NCBI GenBank assembly: GCA_018263395.1
Contig: JAANXF010000003.1
Span: 1-34,025, forward strand
DNA: 34,025 nucleotides
Direction of reading: 5' to 3'
From: Methanonatronarchaeales archaeon
Lineage (GTDB): Archaea > Halobacteriota > Methanonatronarchaeia > JAANXF01
Below, in pieces: positions 1 through 7,596 of this stretch (positions within the stretch are counted from its first letter, which is position 1; each line of letters starts with the position of its first letter). The translations under genes were made by a program, and so were the position numbers. The notes under the pieces were generated by a model. It had not been told where the DNA came from. It did no database searches and saw nothing but the letters and a program-made list of their open reading frames with translations.

Positions 1-52
1 TTAACCGGAACCGGGCGAATCCTAACCTGATCCTGATTCCAACTAACGCGCA

Positions 53-127
53 GGGCCCATAGCTCAGCCAGGTCAGAGCGCTCGGCTCATAACCGGGTCG
101 TCAAGGGTTCGAATCCCTTTGGGCCCA
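53..127 (+). tRNA. tRNA with CAT anticodon (elongator Met or Ile2)
   Basis: A full cloverleaf can be folded. The acceptor stem is GGGCCCA (53-59) with TGGGCCC (120-126) and discriminator A127. The D stem is GCTC/GAGC, the anticodon stem 81-85/93-97 encloses CTCATAA with anticodon CAT (88-90), the variable loop is 5 nt, and the T arm is AAGGG-TTCGAAT-CCCTT. No CCA is encoded. The anticodon stem lacks the three G:C pairs of archaeal initiator tRNA, so this is elongator tRNA-Met or the tRNA-Ile2 whose C34 is modified to agmatidine. The GGGCCC acceptor stem leans slightly to Ile2, but sequence alone does not settle it. No intron is seen. Confidence 0.93.
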
Positions 128-192
128 CTCCGTTCCACTCTGTGGCCCCTGCAGTGATTCTCACACTCGAAGACGCTTCGCGTTTTCTGCGA

Positions 193-213
193 AAAGATTT
201 GTGCGAAATCTTT
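193..213. terminator. stem-loop between the tRNA and a small membrane ORF
   Basis: AAAGATTT (193-200) and AAATCTTT (206-213) are perfect 8-bp inverted arms around a 5-nt loop. A second, shorter hairpin with TTCGC (177-181) and GCGAA (189-193) and a T-rich loop lies just before it. The position downstream of the tRNA (plus strand) and of the minus-strand ORF ending at 248 fits a terminator or 3'-end element; this is inferred. Nothing else is recognised in 128-247. Confidence 0.35.
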
Positions 214-247
214 GGCTCGAACTACGGAACCCACTTTTAACCATGAG

Positions 248-406
248 TCAAATGGCAGGCGGCACGAAGAGGGATGGAAACCAGGTCCAGATCCCGCCGG
301 CCCAGAGCATCCTCGGCCTGTCGAGCAGGAGCAGGAGTCCGGTTACGACCAGCAGTAAGCCGAGGGTGGCGCCGGCGGATAGCGTGCCCCTCTTCTACCG
401 GTACAC
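248..406 (-). pseudogene. small membrane protein ORF with in-frame TAG at codon 4
   Basis: On the minus strand a GTG at 406 is followed by TAC CGG and an in-frame TAG (395-397). The same frame then runs 48 sense codons to TGA (248-250). The peptide after the TAG has host-like GC-rich codons and two hydrophobic stretches, including GATLGLLLVVTGLLLLL and a Trp-rich second segment, so it looks like a genuine small two-pass membrane protein. There is no ATG, GTG or TTG between the TAG and the first membrane segment. The minus strand has the T-rich TTTTTA about 35 nt upstream of the GTG, a possible TATA element. Options are a pseudogene, a sequence error, or read-through/recoding of the amber codon. 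The family is not recognised. It lies downstream of fxsA on the same strand. Confidence 0.4.
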
Positions 407-470
407 TGGTTAGCTCTAGGTAACTGGTCCTCTTGCCCGGTAAAAAGCGTTGGCGACTGACCTGCGTACG

Positions 471-866
471 TTAGGGGAATCTCTCTATACGTATCCGGCC
501 GCTTTTTACCCCGCTACCGAGTCGCTCCAGGGCATAGTTGCGCACGACGGGTCGGGTGAGGGGCAGCAGTAGCAGGAACCCGGTGGCGTCCGTGAGCACC
601 CCCGGTGTGAGCAGGAAAGCCGCCCCGACGAGAACGAGTGCTCCATCCACCATCTCGCTCGGGGGAGGCTCCCCGCGTGACGCTTTCTCCCTGATGCGGC
701 GGATGGTGCGGAGGCCCTGGTGCCTCGCCAGAACACCGCCGATAGCGCCGGTGAGCAGGACCAGCGCTACGGTCTGGGGTATACCCATAATCTTCGAGAG
801 CTCGAGGAGCACGTACAGCTCGACGAGGGGCACGGCCACGAACAGCAGGACGAGAGTTCCAATCAC
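471..866 (-). CDS. fxsA: FxsA family membrane protein
   Basis: This 131-residue integral membrane protein matches the FxsA family: an N-terminal hydrophobic helix with LVELYVLLELS, a second helix with a GxxGxxLAR turn (about residues 40-48), an amphipathic segment, and a C-terminal hydrophobic pair around LLTPGVLTDATGFLLLLP. That TPGxxTDxxGxLLLxP stretch is the family hallmark. In E. coli, FxsA affects exclusion of phage T7 by F plasmid PifA; its archaeal role is unknown. The start is GTG at 866, with GAGGAG about 9 nt upstream. The FTR-like gene ends 43 nt upstream on the same strand, so the two are probably co-transcribed. Confidence 0.9.
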   Translation of the reverse strand: MIGTLVLLFVAVPLVELYVLLELSKIMGIPQTVALVLLTGAIGGVLARHQGLRTIRRIREKASRGEPPPSEMVDGALVLVGAAFLLTPGVLTDATGFLLLLPLTRPVVRNYALERLGSGVKSGRIRIERFP

Positions 867-909
867 CTGGAACTGCTCCTCGGGTGTCGTGAAAGCTCTT
901 TCGCGACAC

Positions 910-1401
910 TCAACCTTTCACGAAAAGCTTGCACCAGCACTCCCCCTTCTCGTCCCAGCTCGGCTGGATGAAGAAGTTGCATGGACACACGAGTCCGAGG
1001 TCCGCTACGAAGTCCCCGCTCTTCATCTGGCACGGGCAGTACTTCATTCCGTGCTCCTCCTCGCCCCGGTGGACCCCCCTCGCGGCCAGCTCTACGTCCT
1101 CCGTGTCGGGGTTCAGCCTGAACTCGTCGTTCCTGCCTGCGAGTTCTTTCCAGCACTCGACGAGGCCCTCCTCGTCTGTCTCGACGTCCCCGTCGAGGCC
1201 GAGCATCACCTGCCGAGCCTCCTGCGGGTCGCTCTTCACGTAGACGTCAGTCGACATGCAGGTGGGGCATGTCCCGGGTGGCTCGGATCCGTAGTGCACG
1301 TCGTTGCAGACAATGCAGCGCCAGAGCGTCTTCTCCTGCCCGTTCCACTCGAGCCTGCCCGAATCCGCCTCGGCGTACTGCTCGGTGTTCCTGAGGCCCA
1401 T
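910..1401 (-). CDS. ferredoxin-thioredoxin reductase catalytic-type protein with rubredoxin-like N-domain
   Basis: This 163-residue protein has two cysteine modules. Residues 27-48 form a rubredoxin-like metal knuckle (C29-x2-C32 and C45-x2-C48). The C-terminus carries the ferredoxin:thioredoxin reductase catalytic-chain pattern: CPC (122-124), 14 residues, CPC (139-141), 13 residues, CWC (155-157). In the known family these cysteines bind a [4Fe-4S] cluster next to a redox disulfide and pass electrons from ferredoxin to thioredoxin-like partners. The last motif is CWC where plant and cyanobacterial FTR has CHC, and spacings differ from the classical 16 and 8, so partner and mechanism may differ. 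The start is ATG 1401, with a TATA box 24-31 nt upstream, suggesting a leaderless mRNA. FxsA follows downstream. Confidence 0.85.
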   Translation of the reverse strand: MGLRNTEQYAEADSGRLEWNGQEKTLWRCIVCNDVHYGSEPPGTCPTCMSTDVYVKSDPQEARQVMLGLDGDVETDEEGLVECWKELAGRNDEFRLNPDTEDVELAARGVHRGEEEHGMKYCPCQMKSGDFVADLGLVCPCNFFIQPSWDEKGECWCKLFVKG

Positions 1402-1424
1402 GCCTCTACATCTCCCGGTCCCCC

Positions 1425-1432
1425 TTTAATAA
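1425..1432 (-). promoter_or_regulatory. TATA box for the FTR-like gene
   Basis: The minus strand reads TTATTAAA with its near edge 24 nt upstream of the ATG at 1401, the spacing expected for an archaeal leaderless transcript. Confidence 0.6.
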
Positions 1433-1451
1433 GTCCCGGAGCCGGTAACCG

Positions 1452-1460
1452 TTATTTAAT
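1452..1460 (+). promoter_or_regulatory. TATA box for the secreted protein/ABC operon
   Basis: TTATTTAAT is centred about 25 nt upstream of ATG 1481. This supports ATG 1481 (not GTG 1472) as the start and suggests a leaderless transcript. It forms a divergent pair with the FTR-gene promoter. Confidence 0.6.
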
Positions 1461-1480
1461 CCGCGGCAGATGTGTGGACG

Positions 1481-1684
1481 ATGCGGTGGACACTCCCGGT
1501 CGCCCTGTTCCTCGCCGCACTTCTGGTCCCTACAGCTTCGGCTCAGGGAATCGATGCCGCGGTGTCGGGGCCCAGCGGGCTGCTGGTAAAAGCAGGGGTT
1601 GGGGGACCGTCGAAGTGGCGGTGGAGCGGTGGGACGAGGAGTCGAGGGCGTACCAGGCGGTGGCGTCGCTGTCCAGAGAGGTAG
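1481..1684 (+). CDS. secreted PGF-CTERM-like protein, 5' part (signal peptide) before a frameshift
   Basis: ATG 1481 opens a classical signal peptide: MRW, then a hydrophobic core with LFLAALLV, ending ASA-QG (cleavage near residue 20). The frame stays plausible to about position 1600 (residues around LLVKAGVGG) and then degenerates into Arg/Trp-rich shadow sequence until a stop at 1684. The mature protein continues in the -1 frame from about 1603. Adding one G to the G5 run at 1601-1605 would join the two frames smoothly into a single protein of about 429 residues spanning 1481-2769. Either the gene is broken, the assembly has an indel, or the site is recoded. Confidence 0.6.
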   Translation: MRWTLPVALFLAALLVPTASAQGIDAAVSGPSGLLVKAGVGGPSKWRWSGGTRSRGRTRRWRRCPER

Positions 1685-2769
1685 ATGCAGGCGAGGAGTA
1701 TTTTCTTCGCTACGCATTGGATAAGGAGGGTTACTACCGGGCCACGGCGACGCTCGGCGAGGATAGAAAGGTCCTGAGGTTCAGGCACAGGGTCCAGACC
1801 CTTCCCGAGGTGGGGGACACCTTCTACTCGGCGGACGCAGGTGGAGGAGCGCTGTTCATCGCGCCGTCGACGGGAGAGTCGACGATGGTGGACGTCAGGT
1901 TCCTTCTCTTGGAAGACGGAAGGGTCGTGGACTCCGGCAGCGTGGAGGACTGGGTCCTCGCCACCTCTACGAAGGTCGAGGCTGACTGGTCCACCGTGCT
2001 GGAGAGGGGTGGAAAGTACGGCTCAGTCGCGGTGGTTATGAACGAAGGCAAAATCCGTTTGCTCCCCACGTCGTTTGAGGCAGGGCTCGACGCCGCGATT
2101 TCCGGGCTCTCGGCCGACGAGAACCGTGTGGAGGTCGAGGTCACCGGTGGTTCGCAGGTCCCGCTGGACGCATCGCTGCACCTGGCGCTCACGAGGAATA
2201 GCTCCACAGCGCGGAGGTTCGAGGAGGACGTGGCCCCGCTGCTGGGAGGCGACGAAGAATCCTTCGATCTCTTCTGGGACCGTGTGCTGGAGCCGGGAGA
2301 GTACACGGTCGAGGCCGTGCTGGAGTCGGGGGACGGAGCGCTGGACCGCAGGTCGGTGGTCGTGGACGCGGGGCAGGACGCCGAAATCACAGACGTCTAC
2401 GGGGACAGCAACGGCGCAACGGTCACTGTGGAAGGGGCCTCGGAGATACCTCTCCGGGGCAGAGTCCACATTACCGTAGAGAGGGACGGCGAGGTGGTGC
2501 AGGATAGGGAGGTGGACGCCCCGGTTGTCTTGGAGGGTAACGAGGAGACGGTGGAGGTAGAATGGGGCCGGGACCTGGAGCCGGGTGACTACGTGGTCAG
2601 GGCCGAGCTCAGAATCGAGAGGGGAACCATCGACAGGGCCGGAAATGTGTTCACGGTCGAGCGGCCGCTTCCGGGCCCCACCCCGACCCCTGCGCAAAAT
2701 TCTCCAGGGCCAGGAGTGGCTGCTGCGGCCCTGTGCCTGGCTGCAGCCGCCTGCGTTTCGAGAAAATGA
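1615..2769 (+). CDS. secreted PGF-CTERM-like surface protein, main body
   Basis: This frame encodes the mature part of an extracellular protein. It starts at about 1603, in frame with a signal peptide only through a -1 shift; GTG 1615 is the first start codon near the junction. Two tandem beta-rich repeats of about 95 residues are visible: both have a V-P-L or I-P-L strand, then a run ending LEPGEYTVEA in repeat 1 and LEPGDYVVRA in repeat 2. The C-terminus has a Pro/Thr linker (PGPTPTPAQNSPGPG) followed by a short hydrophobic helix and a terminal SRK. This resembles the PGF-CTERM signal processed by archaeosortase A in other euryarchaea. The stop overlaps the permease ATG (ATGA), so it is probably a surface partner of that ABC transporter; this is inferred. 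Confidence 0.75.
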   Translation: MAVERWDEESRAYQAVASLSREVDAGEEYFLRYALDKEGYYRATATLGEDRKVLRFRHRVQTLPEVGDTFYSADAGGGALFIAPSTGESTMVDVRFLLLEDGRVVDSGSVEDWVLATSTKVEADWSTVLERGGKYGSVAVVMNEGKIRLLPTSFEAGLDAAISGLSADENRVEVEVTGGSQVPLDASLHLALTRNSSTARRFEEDVAPLLGGDEESFDLFWDRVLEPGEYTVEAVLESGDGALDRRSVVVDAGQDAEITDVYGDSNGATVTVEGASEIPLRGRVHITVERDGEVVQDREVDAPVVLEGNEETVEVEWGRDLEPGDYVVRAELRIERGTIDRAGNVFTVERPLPGPTPTPAQNSPGPGVAAAALCLAAAACVSRK

Positions 2770-3923
2770 TCTGGAGGTTCATAGGCACCAGGCACCTCGT
2801 CGCCCGCAGGAAGCAGACGCTGATAGCCGTGCTTGCCGTCGGGCTAGGTATAGGTATAGTCCTTACCTCCGTTGCCCTGACCAACGGATTCAGAGGGCAG
2901 CTGACGGACACGACTAAGGAAACCTCCCCGGACATCAGTGTAACTGCCGATGGCGAACGTATACGGACCTACCAGATATACGTCTCAACGATAAGGGAAG
3001 TTCCGGGCGTCACCGCCGTCACGCCGTTCATAACGGGAAACGGCGTCATCAGGAGGAAGGACGCCGACACGGCGGCCCTCGTCAAGGGCGTCGAGGCGGA
3101 CGCGGAGAGCGAAATATTCGGGTTCCGGGACGAGATGGCCGAGGGAAGCTTCACCTCCATCGACGGCTCGACGACAAAAATCGTTCTCGGCAGCGGAGTG
3201 GCCGAGAACATAGATGCCCACGTCGGGGACCGCGTGACCCTGACGACACCCGGGGGCGGCAGGGAGCTGACTGTAACCGGGATTCTCCACACAGGCTCCT
3301 TCTTGGACGACCGGTACATGTACCTCCACCTCGACACCGTACAGGACATGCTGGACGTGGGCCACGCCGCCTCGGGAATCGACGTGGGCACCTCGGTGGA
3401 ACCGGAGCCCGTCGCAGTGCAGATACGGGGCCGGACCGGCTTGGAGACCGAGACCTGGAGGGAGGCGGCGCAGTCCTTCGCCCAGGTGATCGAAACCTTC
3501 CAGCTCTTCGACTACGTATTCTACTCACTCATCCTCGCCATCGCCTCCGCCGGAATCGCCAACGTCATGCTCATGACAGTCATGTCCAAGACGCGGGAAA
3601 TCGGTATGCTGAAGTCCATGGGCGCCACGGACGGAGACGTCATGTCGATTTTCCTGTTCGAGGGCGCGATGCTCGCCGCATTCGGCTCCGTCTTCGGAAA
3701 CGTCCTGGCGATCCTCCTAACGGAGGCCATCCAGATGATTGAGATAACGCCCCCGGAGGAGGGCCCGGCCTTCGTCGACGTGATACGCCTCAACGCGGAG
3801 CTCACAGTTGGGGACGCCCTCTTCGTATCCGGCTTCACGGTACTCCTCACCCTGGCTTTCTCTGTGTACCCTGCGTGGAAGGCCGCGAAACTGCCGCCGG
3901 TGGAGGCGCTTAGACGTGAGTGA
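2766..3923 (+). CDS. ABC transporter permease, FtsX/MacB (LolC/E) type
   Basis: The 385-residue permease has one N-terminal membrane helix (about 18-38), a large extracytoplasmic MacB-like periplasmic core domain (about 40-240), and three C-terminal helices. The second half holds the FtsX-domain hallmark: SLILAIASAGIANVMLMTV followed by the cytoplasmic coupling segment KTREIGMLKSMGAT, and a final YPAWKAAKLPPVEALRRE. This architecture belongs to mechanotransmission ABC systems that act on envelope substrates rather than importing solutes. The start ATG 2766 overlaps the stop of the secreted protein (ATGA). The ATPase gene starts inside its last codons. Substrate is unknown; the co-transcribed surface protein is the obvious candidate partner. 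Confidence 0.88.
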   Translation: MIWRFIGTRHLVARRKQTLIAVLAVGLGIGIVLTSVALTNGFRGQLTDTTKETSPDISVTADGERIRTYQIYVSTIREVPGVTAVTPFITGNGVIRRKDADTAALVKGVEADAESEIFGFRDEMAEGSFTSIDGSTTKIVLGSGVAENIDAHVGDRVTLTTPGGGRELTVTGILHTGSFLDDRYMYLHLDTVQDMLDVGHAASGIDVGTSVEPEPVAVQIRGRTGLETETWREAAQSFAQVIETFQLFDYVFYSLILAIASAGIANVMLMTVMSKTREIGMLKSMGATDGDVMSIFLFEGAMLAAFGSVFGNVLAILLTEAIQMIEITPPEEGPAFVDVIRLNAELTVGDALFVSGFTVLLTLAFSVYPAWKAAKLPPVEALRRE

Positions 3924-4596
3924 GGGGTACGCGGTGAGGACGGTGGCCCTCCGAAAGGTGTTCACCAACGGCGTCGAGGTGGAGGCCCTGAGGGGCGTCG
4001 AAATGGCGATAGAGTACGGGGAGTTCGTCTCGATAACGGGGCCCAGCGGCTCCGGCAAATCCACCCTGCTCAACATGCTGGGAGGCCTCGACCGACCGAC
4101 GGGCGGAAACGTGTTTGTCGACGGCATAGACGTATCCACGCTCGACGACAGAGACCTCGCCAGCCTCCGTAACCGCAGCATAGGGTTCGTGTTCCAGTTT
4201 CACAACCTGCTTCCCGAGTTCACGGCGAGGGAGAACGTCATGATTCCACAGCTGGTATCCGGGTCGAAGAAAGGGAGGGCCGCAGAGAGGGCCACCGACC
4301 TCCTGACCCAGGTGGGTCTCTCGGATAGGCTGGAGCACAGGCCCTACGAGCTAAGCGGGGGACAGAACCAGCGGGTCGCCATCGCGAGAGCCCTCGCCAA
4401 CGAGCCCAGCATCGTGATAGGGGACGAACCCACGGGAAGCAACGATACCGAGACCAGCGACAGGATTTACGACCTGTTTCGTGACCTCAACCGGAACACC
4501 GGACAGACATCTATCGTAGTTACCCACGAAATCGAACTCGCCGAACGGGCGGACCGCCGCATCCACCTGGTAGACGGCCAGGTCGTGGACACCTAG
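3916..4596 (+). CDS. ABC transporter ATP-binding protein, LolD/MacB type
   Basis: This 226-residue ATPase contains Walker A GPSGSGKST, a Q-loop in GFVFQFHNLLPEFTARENV, the ABC signature LSGGQNQRVAIARAL, Walker B IVIGDEPTG and the switch His in VVTHE. It powers the upstream FtsX-type permease. The D-loop region reads GSND where most LolD-like proteins have GNLD, a small deviation. GTG 3916 lies within the permease 3' end (8-nt overlap); a second GTG at 3933 is an alternative start. The stop codon overlaps that of the convergent gene at 4593 inside the palindrome CCTAGG. Confidence 0.92.
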   Translation: MSEGYAVRTVALRKVFTNGVEVEALRGVEMAIEYGEFVSITGPSGSGKSTLLNMLGGLDRPTGGNVFVDGIDVSTLDDRDLASLRNRSIGFVFQFHNLLPEFTARENVMIPQLVSGSKKGRAAERATDLLTQVGLSDRLEHRPYELSGGQNQRVAIARALANEPSIVIGDEPTGSNDTETSDRIYDLFRDLNRNTGQTSIVVTHEIELAERADRRIHLVDGQVVDT

Positions 4597-5891
4597 GTAC
4601 CCGGGAGGGTATCCGGGGCGGGCAGGAGGCCTCTGCGTGCAGCCAGCCCCGCCGCAACGAGCACGAGTCCCAGTAACAGCAGCGCCAGCGACTGGTTACC
4701 CAGCTCTACCAGGACACGCTCGGTTACGCCGATAACCGGCTCGACGGCCTCCGGAGGCACATCGGGTGCACCGGACAGTGCGTCCTCCAACCGCTTCCCT
4801 GCGACGACGGACGACCCGTAGCCGATTAAGCCCGCGAGCGAGGCAGCCGCCCCCAACTCCAGGGCCGTGGCGGTCAGGGAGCCGGAGACCAGGAATACTG
4901 TGCCCACCAGCAGGGCCGCGAGGACGGGTAGCGACAACGCGAGCGTGTCGAGGGTGGTGACTGCCTCCCTGGCCGTCTCCGCGTTCTCGAGCGCCTCGGG
5001 CGGAATCTCCTCGGTCAGGTCCAGGGTGTCCGGAAGCTCCTCTTCGACCTGCTGCTCGACCAGGGACGCAGCCGCCGACGCCAGCTCGCTTTTCGCCGAC
5101 TCCATCCTCGACACGTACCCCCGGTAGGTCGTGTCGGTTAGCAACCCATCCAGACCGGTGTAGGCGATCTCCCTGACCGGCTCCCGGAGCTCCTCAGGGA
5201 TATCGCTTCTGGAGATGCTCTCATTAACCGTGGCTCCCATATCGCTCCGGACCTCGTCCATCCGAGCCTCCAGCAGTGCGTCGATTTCGGAGTCGGTCGG
5301 CTCCGCACCGGCTTCGGACCTCACCTCCTCCCGCAGACCGTTCCGGAACTCCGCGCGCACCTCCTCGTACCGCGCCCCGCTCTCCGCCATCTCGGCGAAG
5401 GTGGAGAAACCGATCGAGGTGTCCCCGAGGCTCATGAAATCCCCCTCCTCAGAGAACGCCGACAGGAACTGCTCGAGACTCGTGCTCCGAATCTCCTCCT
5501 CGACGGCGGCTCCCACCCCCTCCTCGACCGGCTCGAGGTCCACGGATAAACGGAGCTCGCTCCGGTCGCCGTGGAGGTAGCCATAACCACGGTCCACGTT
5601 GGTCTCGACCTGGTCCTTCAGGTAGTCTTGAGTGACGGCCCCCCTCACCACCCCCTCCGAGGAGACGGAGAGCGGAAGCCCGTTCTCCCCGTCCAGAGCC
5701 GTGCCCTGCTCGAACACGTCCACGATCTCTCCCTGCAGGGCCGGGTAGGCCCCCTCCTCCTCAAGCGCCTCTTTAACGAACTCGCTGTCAAGTGCGGTTC
5801 GGTCCGCCACGGTGACGAAGTTCGCGGCGACCAGCGACGTGGTTATCAGGAGTGCCAGCAGGCCCAGGGCTATCGAGCGCCAGGTTTCCAT
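4593..5891 (-). CDS. membrane protein with large extracytoplasmic helical domain, unknown function
   Basis: This 432-residue protein has one N-terminal membrane segment (about 8-26, possibly a signal anchor). Then comes about 280 residues of Glu-rich, helix-prone sequence likely outside the membrane, and three C-terminal hydrophobic segments (about 308-330, 335-362, 398-420) ending in a short basic tail. The extracytoplasmic part contains repeated patterns of the type LExxxxxxxEVRS, possibly coiled coil. No catalytic motif is recognised and the family is not named here. The start is ATG 5891, with a TATA box (TTTTAAGG on the minus strand, about 5917-5925) at leaderless spacing. It is divergent from the COG2403 gene and convergent with the ABC ATPase, sharing a 4-nt overlap at their stops. 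Confidence 0.75.
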   Translation of the reverse strand: METWRSIALGLLALLITTSLVAANFVTVADRTALDSEFVKEALEEEGAYPALQGEIVDVFEQGTALDGENGLPLSVSSEGVVRGAVTQDYLKDQVETNVDRGYGYLHGDRSELRLSVDLEPVEEGVGAAVEEEIRSTSLEQFLSAFSEEGDFMSLGDTSIGFSTFAEMAESGARYEEVRAEFRNGLREEVRSEAGAEPTDSEIDALLEARMDEVRSDMGATVNESISRSDIPEELREPVREIAYTGLDGLLTDTTYRGYVSRMESAKSELASAAASLVEQQVEEELPDTLDLTEEIPPEALENAETAREAVTTLDTLALSLPVLAALLVGTVFLVSGSLTATALELGAAASLAGLIGYGSSVVAGKRLEDALSGAPDVPPEAVEPVIGVTERVLVELGNQSLALLLLGLVLVAAGLAARRGLLPAPDTLPGT

Positions 5892-5916
5892 GGCCGGCTT
5901 CCCCTCGCGGCAAATC

Positions 5917-5926
5917 CTTAAAACTC
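5917..5926 (-). promoter_or_regulatory. TATA box for the 4593-5891 gene
   Basis: The minus strand reads AGTTTTAAGG, 26-35 nt upstream of ATG 5891, a standard archaeal position. Confidence 0.55.
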
Positions 5927-5946
5927 CCCCGGTCGAGCGTCGCCAT

Positions 5947-5954
5947 CTTTAAGG
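5947..5954 (+). promoter_or_regulatory. TATA box for the COG2403 gene
   Basis: CTTTAAGG lies 27-34 nt upstream of ATG 5981. This supports ATG 5981 as start and rules out the in-frame upstream extension to 5852. Confidence 0.6.
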
Positions 5955-5980
5955 AACGGTCCCCGAGATTTACCTCCGAG

Positions 5981-7306
5981 ATGCACCGGCAGAGGGTCGT
6001 TATAATGGGCGCGGCGGGCCGCGACTTCCACGACTTCAACACGCACTTCCGGGGACGGGAGGACCGGGGGGTCGTGGCGTTCACGGCGGAGCAGATACCG
6101 GGGATAGAGGGCCGCGAGTACCCGCTGGAGCTGTGTGAACCGGGTTACGACGAAGCCATCCCGATAAGGCCCGCCGACGAGCTGGAGGAGATAATCGAGG
6201 CGGAGTCGGTGGACGAGGTCGTGCTCTCCTACTCGGACCTGAGCCACGAGTACGTGATGCACCAGGCCTCCAGGGCCCTCGCGGCGGGTGCCGACTTCAG
6301 GCTGCTCGGGCCGAAGCACGTCCAGCTGGAGGCGGAGGTGCCGGTTGCCTCCGTTTGCGCCGTGAGGACCGGGGCCGGGAAGTCCCAGACCACGCGCAGC
6401 GTGGTGCGGACGCTCTCGGACGAAGCCCTCGACGTGGTCGTGGTGAGGCACCCGATGCCGTACGGCGACCTCTCCGCCACGGTGGTTCAGCGCTTCGAGA
6501 CCCGCGAGGACCTCGGGCGTTACAGCCTAACGCTGGAGGAGCGGGAGGAGTACGAGCAGCACGTCGATGAGGGAAACGTCGTGTACGCCGGAGTGGACTA
6601 CGGAAAGATACTGGAGAGGGCCCAGGAGGAGGCCGACGTGATCGTTTGGGACGGGGGGAACAACGACCTGCCGTTCTACCGGTCCGACCTCCATATAGTG
6701 CTGGCCGACCCGCTGCGGCCCGGCCACGAGAAGAGGTACCACCCCGGCGAGACAAACGTCCGGATGGCCGACGTCGTGGTGATTAACAAGGTGGACACCG
6801 CATCCGAGGAGGACGCGGAAACGGTGGAGGCTAACGTCCGGGAGCTCAACCCGGGTGCCGCGATAGTCAGGGCGGCCTCACCGATAACCATTGAGGACCC
6901 TGAGTCCATCCGCGGGAAGAGGGTGCTCGTCGTGGAGGACGGACCAACCGTGACCCACGGCGAGATGAGCTACGGCGCCGGGCTCCTGGCGGCCAGGAGG
7001 CAGGGCGCCGAACCCGTGGACCCGAGGCCTTACGCGGCGGGCGCCCTCGCCTCCGTCTACGAGGAGTACCCTCACATGGGGAAGGTCTTGCCCGCCTTCG
7101 GGTACTCGGAGGAGATGCTGCGGGACCTGGGTGAGACGGTGGAGGACGCCGCGAGGGAGGCCGAGGCGGTGGTGCTCGGCACGCCGGTCGACCTCAGCCG
7201 CGTCGTACCGATGGACCTGCCGGTGCACAGGGTGAGGTACTCCCTGGAGTCCGTCGGGAAACCGCGGCTCGAGGACGTCGTCGGGAATTTCGCGGCCTCG
7301 ATTTGA
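5981..7306 (+). CDS. COG2403 NTPase (cyclic 2,3-diphosphoglycerate synthase-like)
   Basis: The 441-residue protein begins with the family's N-terminal block VVIMGAAGRDFHDFN, followed by a Rossmann-like region, a P-loop-like RTGAGKSQTTR (about residue 128), and VVINKVD, an NKxD-type guanine-recognition motif. These features identify the COG2403 'predicted GTPase' family, which databases commonly label cyclic 2,3-diphosphoglycerate synthetase. The characterised Methanothermus enzyme makes the thermoprotectant cDPG from 2,3-DPG and ATP, but many homologues occur in organisms without known cDPG, so the exact reaction is uncertain. The TATA box at 5947 indicates a leaderless monocistronic transcript starting near ATG 5981. 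Confidence 0.8.
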   Translation: MHRQRVVIMGAAGRDFHDFNTHFRGREDRGVVAFTAEQIPGIEGREYPLELCEPGYDEAIPIRPADELEEIIEAESVDEVVLSYSDLSHEYVMHQASRALAAGADFRLLGPKHVQLEAEVPVASVCAVRTGAGKSQTTRSVVRTLSDEALDVVVVRHPMPYGDLSATVVQRFETREDLGRYSLTLEEREEYEQHVDEGNVVYAGVDYGKILERAQEEADVIVWDGGNNDLPFYRSDLHIVLADPLRPGHEKRYHPGETNVRMADVVVINKVDTASEEDAETVEANVRELNPGAAIVRAASPITIEDPESIRGKRVLVVEDGPTVTHGEMSYGAGLLAARRQGAEPVDPRPYAAGALASVYEEYPHMGKVLPAFGYSEEMLRDLGETVEDAAREAEAVVLGTPVDLSRVVPMDLPVHRVRYSLESVGKPRLEDVVGNFAASI

Positions 7307-7502
7307 GGGGTGTAACTGTTATTAAGTTGTGTCCGGTGAGGGGTATCCACGCATGGAAGACAGGTACACCTCAGCCGCCCTCTTCGCGGTGGGCGTGCAC
7401 TCCTAGACGCACCCCTGGTCCGGGTCACACCGGGACGCATACCGTAGCTGAGGCACATCAGGAGGTGGCGCCTAGGTTTCCGAGGACGTCTCCGACTACA
7501 GC

Positions 7503-7518
7503 CGGGGAGTACTCCCCG
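7503..7518. repeat. 16-bp perfect palindrome upstream of trpB2
   Basis: CGGGGAGTACTCCCCG is fully self-complementary with no spacer. It sits 131 nt before the trpB2 start and could be a dimeric repressor site or a strong RNA hairpin. Confidence 0.5.
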
Positions 7519-7582
7519 ACCCGCGGCAGGGTTGGGGGAAACAGCCGGTGTCGGTTGCATTAACTAGGCTAGGGTGGGTGTA

Positions 7583-7596
7583 CGGTACCTGTACCG
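7583..7596. repeat. interrupted palindrome upstream of trpB2
   Basis: CGGTAC, a 2-nt spacer CT, then GTACCG, 53 nt before the trpB2 ATG. It is a candidate operator by symmetry and position only. Confidence 0.4.

Noticed and set aside
201-413. Plus-strand 70-codon ORF after the tRNA
   Set aside because: Low-complexity Ser/Arg-rich product; the minus strand over 248-406 has much better coding character and the ORF overlaps hairpins.
538-1600. Long plus-strand open frame upstream of 1603 in the frame of the surface protein
   Set aside because: It is the antisense shadow of fxsA and the FTR-like gene; only the part after about 1603 is coding.
5852-5980. Upstream extension of the COG2403 reading frame
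   Set aside because: The TATA box at 5947-5954 and the family N-terminus (VVIMGAAGRDF) both fix the start at 5981; the extension is the shadow of the divergent gene.
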